Source of the DNA: Allochromatium humboldtianum
GTDB taxonomy: Bacteria; Pseudomonadota; Gammaproteobacteria; Chromatiales; Chromatiaceae
Reading direction: 5' to 3'
DNA: 64,000 nucleotides
Assembly: GCF_013385175.1 (NCBI RefSeq)
Contig: NZ_JABZEO010000002.1
Span: forward strand, 124,001 to 188,000
The translations under genes were made by a program, and so were the position numbers. The stretch's first letter is position 1. The number at the start of each line of letters is the position of its first letter. This document shows, in pieces, positions 57,771-64,000 of the stretch. The notes under the pieces are model-generated. The model saw only the letters and a list, made by a program, of their open reading frames with translations, ran no database searches and was not told the origin of the DNA.

Positions 57771-58757
57771 ATGACGAGTCGACCCAGTCGCGATACGATC
57801 GGCGACGGACATCCGCCGATCCCAGGAGCCATCCTGACCCGGCTGTTCCCGCTTTGGGCGTTGCTGGCGGGCCTCATCGGCTTCATCGCTCCTGAGACGC
57901 TGTCGGACTGGCGCGCGGCGGTGATGCCGCTCTTGGGTGTGGTGATGTTCGGCATGGGCGCCACCCTGCGCCCCGCCGATTTCCTGGCCATTGCCCGCCG
58001 ACCGGCGCTCATCGGTCTGGGGCTGTGCTTGCAGTTTGGTCTGATGCCGCTGATCGGCTGGTCACTCGCGCAGGCACTGGCACTGCCGCCCGAGCTGCTG
58101 GTGGGAATGGTGCTGGTCGGCGCCGCCCCCGGCGGCACGGCCTCGAACGTCATCTGTTATCTGGCACGCGGCGATGTGGCGCTCTCGATCAGTCTGACCG
58201 CCGCCTCGACCCTGCTGGCCGTCGTGCTCACGCCCTGGCTGACCTGGGTCTATGCCGACGCCTGGGTGACGGTCCCGGTGGGGGAGATGCTGAAGTCCAT
58301 CGCGCTGGTGGTGCTGTTGCCGGTCATCGCCGGGGTCGTGGTCAACCGCTTCGCCGGGCGCCGGCTCGGACAGGTCCGGTCCTGGATGCCGGGTGTGTCG
58401 GTGCTGGCGATCCTGGTCATCATCGCCATCGTCGTCGCGCTCAATGCCGGGCGACTGGCCACGGTCGGTCTGGGGCTGGTGGTGGCGGTGATGCTGCACA
58501 ATGGGCTGGGACTGACGCTAGGCTATTGGGGGGCGCGGGCGTTCGGGCAGGACGCAGTCCGCGCCCGGACCCTGGCCATCGAGGTCGGGATGCAGAACTC
58601 GGGGCTGGCCGCCGCCCTGGCGCTCAAATCCTTTCCGGCGGCGGCCGCACTGCCGGGGGCGCTGTTCTCGGTCTGGCACAACCTGTCCGGGGCCATGCTG
58701 GCGGCCTGGTGGTCACGGCGGACGCCTACCAATGTCCCGTCCCCGGCTCGCCCTTGA
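57771..58757 (+). CDS. BASS-family bile acid:Na+ symporter-like transporter
   Basis: 328 residues with about nine or ten hydrophobic helices and the family signature near residues 115-145: VLVGAAPGGTASNVICYLARG (in part), plus EVGMQNSGLAAALALK near 260-275. These match the two crossover regions that bind Na+ in BASS transporters. Substrates in bacteria include sulphonates, keto acids and pantoate; this one cannot be assigned. It follows the NAD(P)-binding protein with a 3-bp gap. Confidence 0.92.
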   Translation: MTSRPSRDTIGDGHPPIPGAILTRLFPLWALLAGLIGFIAPETLSDWRAAVMPLLGVVMFGMGATLRPADFLAIARRPALIGLGLCLQFGLMPLIGWSLAQALALPPELLVGMVLVGAAPGGTASNVICYLARGDVALSISLTAASTLLAVVLTPWLTWVYADAWVTVPVGEMLKSIALVVLLPVIAGVVVNRFAGRRLGQVRSWMPGVSVLAILVIIAIVVALNAGRLATVGLGLVVAVMLHNGLGLTLGYWGARAFGQDAVRARTLAIEVGMQNSGLAAALALKSFPAAAALPGALFSVWHNLSGAMLAAWWSRRTPTNVPSPARP

Positions 58758-58899
58758 ACGGCTCGACGATCTCGGCGGTGATCCAGCCGCCATAGTAGCC
58801 GCTGGCTTGTACGCAGACCGTCTCGCCGGCGACGACACAGCGCAGTCGCGCGGTATAGGCGGCGCGAGCGCGTTCGAGTGCAGCCCGATCGATGGGCAT
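58726..58899 (-). CDS. Small hypothetical protein
   Basis: 57 residues from ATG 58899. It reads PIDRAALERARAAYTARLRC and then VVAGETVCVQASGYYGGWIT, with an acidic, aromatic end. The 3' end overlaps that of the transporter gene by 32 bp in antisense. Short, but with coding-like composition and a consistent start. No family known. Confidence 0.5.
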   Translation of the reverse strand: MPIDRAALERARAAYTARLRCVVAGETVCVQASGYYGGWITAEIVEPFKGEPGTGHW

Positions 58900-58983
58900 G
58901 ACGGATCTCCTGACGGACAGTGCGCGGGGTCGGCTTCGGGCTATCATCCACGATTTCCGATCCCGACCACCCTGGAAGCACCC

Positions 58984-59364
58984 ATGGAATTCTTCGCCAC
59001 AGCGCCGGCTGACTGGACCGCTGAGTCACTTCAACGACACATGACCGGACCGCGTCTGAGTGCGCTCTGTGCCTCCATCGATCGCGTGCTGCATTGGGAC
59101 GATGCGCGCGATCAAGGAGAGATCTACTGTCTCTGGGGACAGTTCCAGGTGCGCCGCGAGTGCATCCGGGAGGGCGTGCGCTTCACGTTGCCGACCTGCC
59201 CCAATGCCTTGGCCTGGACACTGACCGCTCCGGCCCCGGCGGGAGCGGGTGTCCTGATCCATGTCACCATCAACCGCACCGAGCATGATCCTGACTTCAT
59301 CGAATCCATCGAGGCCTTCGTCGAGGACTGGCGGGCGGGATTGGCGCGTCCGGTAGCCGGTTGA
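58984..59364 (+). CDS. Conserved hypothetical small protein
   Basis: 126 residues from ATG 58984 (GGAAGC upstream). Reads EFFATAPADWTAESLQRHMT, then a region with YCLWGQFQVRRECIREGVRF and a beta-rich segment VLIHVTINRTEHDPDFIES. No transmembrane part or catalytic motif. Small cytoplasmic family unknown to me. It is the last chromosomal-type gene before the phage-like block. Confidence 0.65.
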   Translation: MEFFATAPADWTAESLQRHMTGPRLSALCASIDRVLHWDDARDQGEIYCLWGQFQVRRECIREGVRFTLPTCPNALAWTLTAPAPAGAGVLIHVTINRTEHDPDFIESIEAFVEDWRAGLARPVAG

Positions 59365-59443
59365 GTCATGCTGGCTGAAGGCACCTCCACACAACCGCGC
59401 TTCGGCAATGAGAAGCAGGCTGTGTCCAGTCCTTGATCACCCG

Positions 59444-60277
59444 TCAGCCCGTCTCGGACCCATTCGTCGGCGCCGTCGTGTCCGCCGGCGTGTTGCGCCG
59501 CCGCTCTAACTTGGCCAAGGCGTCTCGCTTAAGCTGGGCAAAGCGTTCACGTTCGCGTGCCGCACGATTTTCACGACGTTCGGCCACCGGAGGTGGTGCG
59601 CCGCGCTGGATGGCTTCATGTATCCGCTGCAACCACTGTCGCCTGACATTGGTCCGATCCAATGCCAGGGCCGGCTGTGTCTCGCAGGATTCAGCCGACG
59701 TGGGGATTTGTGCGGATACCTCGGGTGGCGGCAGCAGATGCCCGACCTGATCGCGCGAGAGTCGTCCAGACGCCACCGCCCGCTGCACGACAGCGGTTCG
59801 ACGCGCCGCATCCCACCCCAGCGACAGCTGCCACTGCGGCCGTCGCCCCAGCACGCGATGTTCGGCCACCAGACGCTCGTAAGCCGTTTTGAACGCCATG
59901 CGGGCGCCGATGCCGTCACCGATCGCCCAGACTGGCGCCGCTGCCTGCACCGCCATCAGGATCTCATCGGTGACGCACACCGTCACCGCTTCATCGAAGC
60001 TCTCCAGGGCCAGCGCCCAGGCTTCATCCGCACCCGGTCGACCGCCCTGGAGACGCTCGACCAGCGTCAAGACATCCGACGGCTGGGGAAAGAAGCGTCC
60101 GCGCTCGGCGTCGAGCAGATGCCGGTCCAGCACCTGACGCAGCGTCTCCAGATCCAGCTGATTGGCCAGCAGACGCCACCAGGTCATCTTGGTGGCGCCC
60201 GAAACCACACGGCCGTAGTGCTCCCCGATTTCGTCCAGCAAATCAGAAAACGCCTGCCGCTCACTGTCGAACAACAT
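59444..60277 (-). CDS. Phage/ICE replication-type hypothetical protein
   Basis: 277 residues. The N-terminal half is compatible with phage replication accessory proteins (FSDLLDEIGEHYGRVVSGAT, WWRLLANQLDLETLRQVLDR, FFPQPSDVLTLVERL), a helical region often found in lambda P-like or DUF proteins next to replication initiators. The C-terminus is a basic coiled coil (RRENRAARERERFAQLKRDA). It overlaps the preceding gene by 17 bp, as in compact phage operons. The function is inferred only from context. Confidence 0.6.
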   Translation of the reverse strand: MLFDSERQAFSDLLDEIGEHYGRVVSGATKMTWWRLLANQLDLETLRQVLDRHLLDAERGRFFPQPSDVLTLVERLQGGRPGADEAWALALESFDEAVTVCVTDEILMAVQAAAPVWAIGDGIGARMAFKTAYERLVAEHRVLGRRPQWQLSLGWDAARRTAVVQRAVASGRLSRDQVGHLLPPPEVSAQIPTSAESCETQPALALDRTNVRRQWLQRIHEAIQRGAPPPVAERRENRAARERERFAQLKRDALAKLERRRNTPADTTAPTNGSETG

Positions 60278-61334
60278 GGAATTCGCCCTCCAGGGTGTGC
60301 GGATGGGCCGCGCCGTTGAGAAAGGCCTCTAGCTTGGCATCCGCCGCCTGCTGACCACGCGCCAGCTCGATGAACTGCTCGACGTGCGCGCTATCGCGAC
60401 AAATCAGACCGAGATCGTTGAACGGGCGCTGCCGATCGTTGCGCCCTTGATGCCAGGCCGAAGCCTTGCAGCCATTGATCGCCGTGAGCAAGTCGGCCAC
60501 CGGATAGCCGTCCTTGAGCCGTCCGGCCACCGCCGCCCGGCGCTTGGCATCCAGCCGGGCCTTGGGTTTGTTCATCACCTGCTGCCAATGCCGGAAGACG
60601 ACCAGCACCGGATCGATGCACCCCGCATCGGGGTCGGTCGAGACCGACTCGGGCGCGAGGCCGGTGTAGCGTGAGCCGGATGCTGCTGCCGAGGAGGCTG
60701 GGGAGCCGTGTGTGCCAACCGCCGCCACGGGTTGGCCATCGCGCACAGGGTGCGTTAGCACCTCTTCTCTTCCAGATACCGGAACTCCAGAGGAGGGGCG
60801 GCTCTTCGCTGGCGCCGCGGTTGACCGGTCGGGTCGCTCATCCGGTTGCGCTCGACCGCCAAACGCCCGATCGGCGTGGCCTGGCGTGGCCTGGGGCGGG
60901 GTGTTCACTGGGTTGGTGTCGGTGGGCTGTTCTTGGGGCGCTCTTGGGTTGTTCATTTTTTGGACAGACGCACCCCGATCCGCCAACGGCAGCTGCTTGA
61001 CATACCCGATGTCCAGCCTCGAACCCGCCTCGATCAGCAGAGATACGCGCCACTCAGGATCCCCATCGATCGGGCGCGGGCGCTCGAGTTCGGCAATGGC
61101 CGCCCGGATCTCGCCGCGTGTCGGTACCCAGGGCTTCTTCGTACTCCGGGGATCTGGGATAAACGCCACCTCCTCGGCGATACTGGTGGCTGTAATGCGA
61201 TGGCCCAGACCACCCGCGATCCCGGTGCGATAATCCATGCGTCGGCGAAAGACGCGCAGATAGATCAGCTGGGCCAACATCGACAAGCCGCGCAGTGCCG
61301 CCTGCTCATCATCGTTCCACGCGGTGCGGGGCAT
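60261..61334 (-). CDS. Phage replication protein O-like
   Basis: 357 residues from ATG 61334. The N-terminal 110 residues look like a winged-helix initiator (AALRGLSMLAQLIYLRVFRR, HRITATSIAEEVAFIP, TRGEIRAAIAELE). A Pro/Ser/Ala-rich disordered linker of about 110 residues follows, then a helical C-terminal part (DPVLVVFRHWQQVMNKPKAR, RRAAVAGRLKDGYPVADLLT). This resembles phage O-type initiator proteins. It overlaps the downstream gene by 17 bp and starts 2 bp after the antirepressor gene ends. Confidence 0.65.
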   Translation of the reverse strand: MPRTAWNDDEQAALRGLSMLAQLIYLRVFRRRMDYRTGIAGGLGHRITATSIAEEVAFIPDPRSTKKPWVPTRGEIRAAIAELERPRPIDGDPEWRVSLLIEAGSRLDIGYVKQLPLADRGASVQKMNNPRAPQEQPTDTNPVNTPPQATPGHADRAFGGRAQPDERPDRSTAAPAKSRPSSGVPVSGREEVLTHPVRDGQPVAAVGTHGSPASSAAASGSRYTGLAPESVSTDPDAGCIDPVLVVFRHWQQVMNKPKARLDAKRRAAVAGRLKDGYPVADLLTAINGCKASAWHQGRNDRQRPFNDLGLICRDSAHVEQFIELARGQQAADAKLEAFLNGAAHPHTLEGEFHVVRQ

Positions 61335-61336
61335 GT

Positions 61337-62119
61337 CTAATTCCTCGGCGCCTCGCTCTCGCGTCCATACCAGAGGCGCCCCGTCGCCGCCTCCAGCGCC
61401 TGGAGATCGGCCATGAGGCGTCGCTGCAGCAACTCCGCGCAGGCGATACCGGAGGTCAGACGCCACAGGTCGTCCCGGTGCACCAGGACCAAGTCGCTCT
61501 CAGGGGCTCCGGCCTGCTCGACGTACTGCTCAAGCCGCTGTACATCGTGCGGATAACGCTCGGCCTGATGCCGAACGGCCGCCATCAGATCATCGCGCAG
61601 GCCCGTGTAATGACTCAGGCTCAGGGAATAGGCACGCCGTTCGATCGCAGCGTGGATCTCGGGTGGGATCGGATCGCGATCCGGCGTGATGACGGCACCG
61701 CGTTGCCGCCAGTAATTCCAGAGCACGTCGTCGCATTCGATTTGGTACTGGCGAATGCGCTCGCGCAGCTCCGGAGCGACACGGCTGGCGTGAATCGTGG
61801 CGAAGAAAGCCGGAAGTTTGCGCACCGGCATGCACAGCGACTTCTGCGGTCCGCCCTTGGAAGGGATTGTGATCGTCACCACCCCCCAGCGTGCCTGATT
61901 GGCGTTGAGTTTGGCGAACTGGCTCGCCCAGTCCAGGCCCATGCCTTCAACGATCGGGCGCATCGGGGTAAAGGGTTCGCCTTCATGCTCGGCGATGAAG
62001 AGGGTTTGGCCATGAAAGGCGACAGGAAGCAGACCCTCAGGCGGATCTGTGGCCATGGCCGCATCAACTGCTCGAACACGCGAGGACTGCACGCCCCGGT
62101 CAACACCGTCGTCATCCAT
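61337..62119 (-). CDS. P22AR-type phage antirepressor
   Basis: 260 residues from ATG 62119 (GGAGAG upstream; the frame extends to 62155). The core after residue 30 reads LLPVAFHGQTLFIAEHEGEP, FTPMRPIVEGMGLDWASQFA, then a segment KSLCMPVRKLPAFFATI and WNYWRQRGAV, the P22 antirepressor N-terminal domain (Bro-N/P22AR). A helical C-terminus follows. Such proteins bind phage repressors or act as regulators of late genes. It supports a prophage-type origin for this block. Confidence 0.85.
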   Translation of the reverse strand: MDDDGVDRGVQSSRVRAVDAAMATDPPEGLLPVAFHGQTLFIAEHEGEPFTPMRPIVEGMGLDWASQFAKLNANQARWGVVTITIPSKGGPQKSLCMPVRKLPAFFATIHASRVAPELRERIRQYQIECDDVLWNYWRQRGAVITPDRDPIPPEIHAAIERRAYSLSLSHYTGLRDDLMAAVRHQAERYPHDVQRLEQYVEQAGAPESDLVLVHRDDLWRLTSGIACAELLQRRLMADLQALEAATGRLWYGRESEAPRN

Positions 62120-62188
62120 GCCACTCTCCGCGAATCGTGAAGAAATCGAGCGCACCGCACCGGGCGCGGCCGTGAGCCGGATAGAGGC

Positions 62189-62512
62189 TCAGTCAAGCGC
62201 CCGGCGTCGAACCACGGCCTCAGCGCGTGCGTAGATGGCCAGCAGCCAGGCGGCACTGGGCGGCTGATCGCCTGGATGTACCGGGAGGTCATCGTGTTGA
62301 ATGAAGCGCGAGGCGGCCCGCCGGCGACGACAACCACAGGCATGGCATTGCGTCTGGGGGCGATGGAGGCGCGTGATGATCTGCTTGCGCGTCAGTATCC
62401 CGGCGCGTCCGCAACAGGCATAGCGCACGCGGTAGCGCCCGGCATCGAGTAGGGCCAGAATCGTGATCCCACCCAGTGTCGTCCCAACAGACAAACCCTC
62501 TCGGTTGTTCAT
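62189..62512 (-). CDS. Small zinc-finger-like phage protein
   Basis: 107 residues from ATG 62512 (GGAGACC upstream; the frame extends to 62641 but crosses the operators). Cys residues in YACCGRAGILTRKQIITRLH and CHACGCRRRR suggest a zinc site coupled to a helix, a common pattern of phage transcription regulators recognising DNA. It is divergent from the repressor and is likely the first gene of the early leftward operon. Confidence 0.6.
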   Translation of the reverse strand: MNNREGLSVGTTLGGITILALLDAGRYRVRYACCGRAGILTRKQIITRLHRPQTQCHACGCRRRRAASRFIQHDDLPVHPGDQPPSAAWLLAIYARAEAVVRRRALD

Positions 62513-62584
62513 CGTGGTCTCCTCGGTCAGATGGTCGGCGCCGCGCGCGGGCCGTCGTGTTGCCGGTATGGCTGACCAAGAAGA

Positions 62585-62650
62585 TAGCAATATGCTACTG
62601 ACCTGACAATAGCTGATTGCAACAGGCCGCTTTCTTAGCAATCTGCTACT
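62585..62650. promoter_or_regulatory. Three-site operator between divergent phage genes
   Basis: TAGCA-ATA-TGCTA (62585-62597) and TAGCA-ATC-TGCTA (62636-62648) are palindromic and nearly identical over 15 bp. A weaker relative TAGCTGATTGCAA lies between (62610-62622). Spacing is 25 and 26 bp. This is the layout of lambdoid repressor operators, in the 149-bp gap upstream of the repressor gene. Confidence 0.7.
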
Positions 62651-62661
62651 ATGCAGAGACT

Positions 62662-63108
62662 ATGGACGTCCGACAGGCCCGCACCGAGAATCTTGAGACG
62701 CTCTTGCGTCGCTACCCGTCATTGCGGGTATTTGCCGAGCGCACGGAGCTCGCTTCTTCGCATGTGAGCCAGATGAAGAACGGTGTGCGCCGGATGGGCG
62801 ACGAGGTGGCCCGCCGGATCGAGGCGCAACTCGGTTTGCCGCATGGTTGGATGGACCATCCGCACGGCACCGAGGACGACACGCCGGTCGCCACCGCGAT
62901 ACCGTCATCGCTCGATCAGCGGCTCTTGCAGACCTCGCCACGCGCCCGGCGCGCGTTGGAGCAGATTGTGCGCGCCGCTGAAGAGGGACGGCTCAGCGAG
63001 ATCGATCTCGAACTCATTCAGCAGATTGCCACACGCCTCGCCAGCTCGAACGGCAAATACGACCGACTGCGACTCAGGGCCAGGGATGGCGATCGAGCTG
63101 CTGACTGA
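62662..63108 (+). CDS. XRE-type phage repressor
   Basis: 148 residues from ATG 62662. A helix-turn-helix in the first 50 residues (NLETLLRRYPSLRVFAERTE, LASSHVSQMKNGVRRMGDEV) has the CI/Cro-like pattern with VSQMKNG as recognition part. The C-terminus is helical (ARRALEQIVRAAEEGRLSEI) and lacks a LexA/CI-type peptidase domain. It lies next to three operators and probably controls both directions. The last 23 bp overlap the HipA-like gene in another frame, an unusual arrangement for a repressor. Confidence 0.8.
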   Translation: MDVRQARTENLETLLRRYPSLRVFAERTELASSHVSQMKNGVRRMGDEVARRIEAQLGLPHGWMDHPHGTEDDTPVATAIPSSLDQRLLQTSPRARRALEQIVRAAEEGRLSEIDLELIQQIATRLASSNGKYDRLRLRARDGDRAAD

Positions 63109-63904
63109 AGGCGCTTATCGCAGCTATCTCGAACCTACAGCAGAGGCCGGAATCGAGGCCAGTCACTTGGCGCGGGTCTGTTTCAGTGACGGTGAGATCC
63201 GGCGGGTCTACATCAAGTTCTATCCGGAGTCCAACCATGGTCTCGTCAACGAGATCACCGGACACTTGCTCGCAGCGGCCATCGGCTTGCCTGTTCCTCA
63301 ACACGCGGCGGTGATCTTTGTGCCGAAGATCGCGCTGCCGGCGTGCCCCGCCTGGGCCGATACGGTTCCGGGTGAATCGATTCCGGGCTGGTGCACCCTG
63401 GATATGGCGGCACCGAGTCTCAGGTTCCTGCTCTCTCAGGACCATGATGAACCCCTGGATACCACGCACCCCCTCGTCGAAGAACTGCGCAAAACCGATA
63501 AATTGATTTCATTTATGGCTTTCGATGATTGGATTGCAAACACCGATCGTCATTTGGGCAACCTACTGCGTCTGGGGAAGCACCGTTATCTGCTCATCGA
63601 TCACGGCCAGATGTTCGGCGGCCTCACATGGACGGCCAAGACGTTGCGGGATACCAGCCTCCGTTACGCCAACAGTTTGCGCGAGCTGCTTGCGCCACAG
63701 ACGCACACGCCAGACTATCGCCGTCGGCTGGCCCGGGAATCGTGCGCCTACCATGGCGAGGCGCTGATACAGGTCAGTGAGCATCTACTAGACTGGTGGG
63801 TATCCCTGCTAGACGACGCGGAAAGACAAGCCGCGGCGGAGTTTTTGGGTAATCGCGCCCAGGATCACCATATTTGTGCTCGCTACCAGATGCAGCGTCT
63901 ATGA
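63086..63904 (+). CDS. HipA-like kinase-fold protein
   Basis: 272 residues from ATG 63086, which lies 23 bp inside the repressor gene. Kinase-like motifs: a possible nucleotide-binding region RRVYIKFYPESNHGLVNEIT, then a catalytic-type block ISFMAFDDWIANTDRHLGNL (Asp-x-x-x-x-Asn-like HRD equivalent) and a metal-binding-type LLIDHGQMFGG. This is the HipA_2-type short kinase fold, without the N-terminal HipA domain. Its target is unknown. It could work as a toxin or as a regulator with the overlapping repressor. The stop overlaps the next start (ATGA). Confidence 0.75.
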   Translation: MAIELLTEGAYRSYLEPTAEAGIEASHLARVCFSDGEIRRVYIKFYPESNHGLVNEITGHLLAAAIGLPVPQHAAVIFVPKIALPACPAWADTVPGESIPGWCTLDMAAPSLRFLLSQDHDEPLDTTHPLVEELRKTDKLISFMAFDDWIANTDRHLGNLLRLGKHRYLLIDHGQMFGGLTWTAKTLRDTSLRYANSLRELLAPQTHTPDYRRRLARESCAYHGEALIQVSEHLLDWWVSLLDDAERQAAAEFLGNRAQDHHICARYQMQRL

Positions 63905-64000
63905 GCCTCTACGCCAACCTACGCCTGAAAGCCAGCCCGTCGCCGGTGCCGGCGGTGAAGGGACATTGGTTCAACATCCGCTTCACCCCTGACCTGACGG
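63901..64000 (+). CDS. Partial gene, possibly DUF3037-like
   Basis: The first 33 codons, starting at ATG 63901 within the stop of the HipA-like gene, read SLYANLRLKASPSPVPAVKG then HWFNIRFTPDLT and run off the window. The FNIRFTPDL segment and the pairing with a HipA_2-type gene suggest a DUF3037 protein, which is often encoded beside such kinases. The evidence is thin. Confidence 0.4.
   Translation, partial: MSLYANLRLKASPSPVPAVKGHWFNIRFTPDLT

Noticed and set aside
1-64000. tRNA, rRNA or CRISPR array
   Set aside because: No T-loop-type motif with a plausible cloverleaf, no rRNA-like stretch and no regularly spaced direct repeats were noticed while reading.

Overview
The window looks like the chromosome of a GC-rich gammaproteobacterium. 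A purple sulfur bacterium (Chromatiaceae) is my best guess, from base composition and gene repertoire only. There is no rRNA or tRNA gene to settle it, and I saw no CRISPR array.

1-25.7 kb is part of an integrative conjugative element (ICE). A rightward block encodes the end of a YqaJ-type exonuclease, a CobS-like AAA+ ATPase, a WGR protein, a DUF3150 protein, a CobT-like VWA protein, a RadC-like protein and a primase/Toprim protein. The order exonuclease-cobS-cobT-radC and the nearby traF-traH-traG recall the SXT/R391 ICE family. Each of the first genes has its own terminator and a GC-rich leader hairpin. A leftward TraL/TraK-like pair and a rightward MobI-like gene flank a 0.4-kb non-coding region with several inverted repeats, the best oriT candidate. 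Next comes cargo: an IS3 remnant, then an operon of three dynamin-like GTPases plus a small membrane-anchored protein. It abuts a truncated, frameshifted hipA, an intact hipB and twin hipB-type operators. The leftward mating-pore block follows: traG, unusually carrying a muramidase-like and an M23 domain at its C-terminus, then traH, traF, a DUF2857 protein and a TIGR03761-like protein. A lytic transglycosylase and an outer-membrane protein close the element. A fragment of alanine dehydrogenase at 25.81 kb marks the probable edge.

25.8-42.9 kb is chromosomal housekeeping and accessory sequence with much gene decay: a yheT hydrolase split by a 914-bp IS5-type element, a frameshifted phnA, a decayed DUF1648 gene, truncated yebG-like and dipeptidase genes, and a 110-bp MITE-like element. 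Intact genes include an acetyltransferase, nucleotidyltransferase, peroxiredoxin, isocitrate lyase-family enzyme, tautomerase, ADP-ribosylglycohydrolase and a short-chain dehydrogenase.

42.9-55.4 kb is the most striking part: a leftward operon of six closely packed genes (small conserved protein, tandem AAA+ ATPase, divergent FtsZ-like protein, unknown 431-aa protein, PLD-type phosphodiesterase, SF2 helicase). The last four are joined by ATGA overlaps. A divergent WYL-domain gene and a WYL-GGDEF fusion gene adjoin it, and gene fragments flank both sides. The composition resembles a WYL-controlled anti-phage system, but I cannot match it to a named one.

55.5-59.4 kb returns to small chromosomal genes (DUF938 methyltransferase, truncated RIO kinase, HIT protein, NAD(P)-binding protein, BASS transporter). 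59.4-64 kb is a phage-like or second mobile module: two replication-type proteins, a P22AR-like antirepressor, a zinc-finger protein, and a divergent repressor with three evenly spaced operators, followed by a coupled HipA-like kinase gene and one more partial gene.
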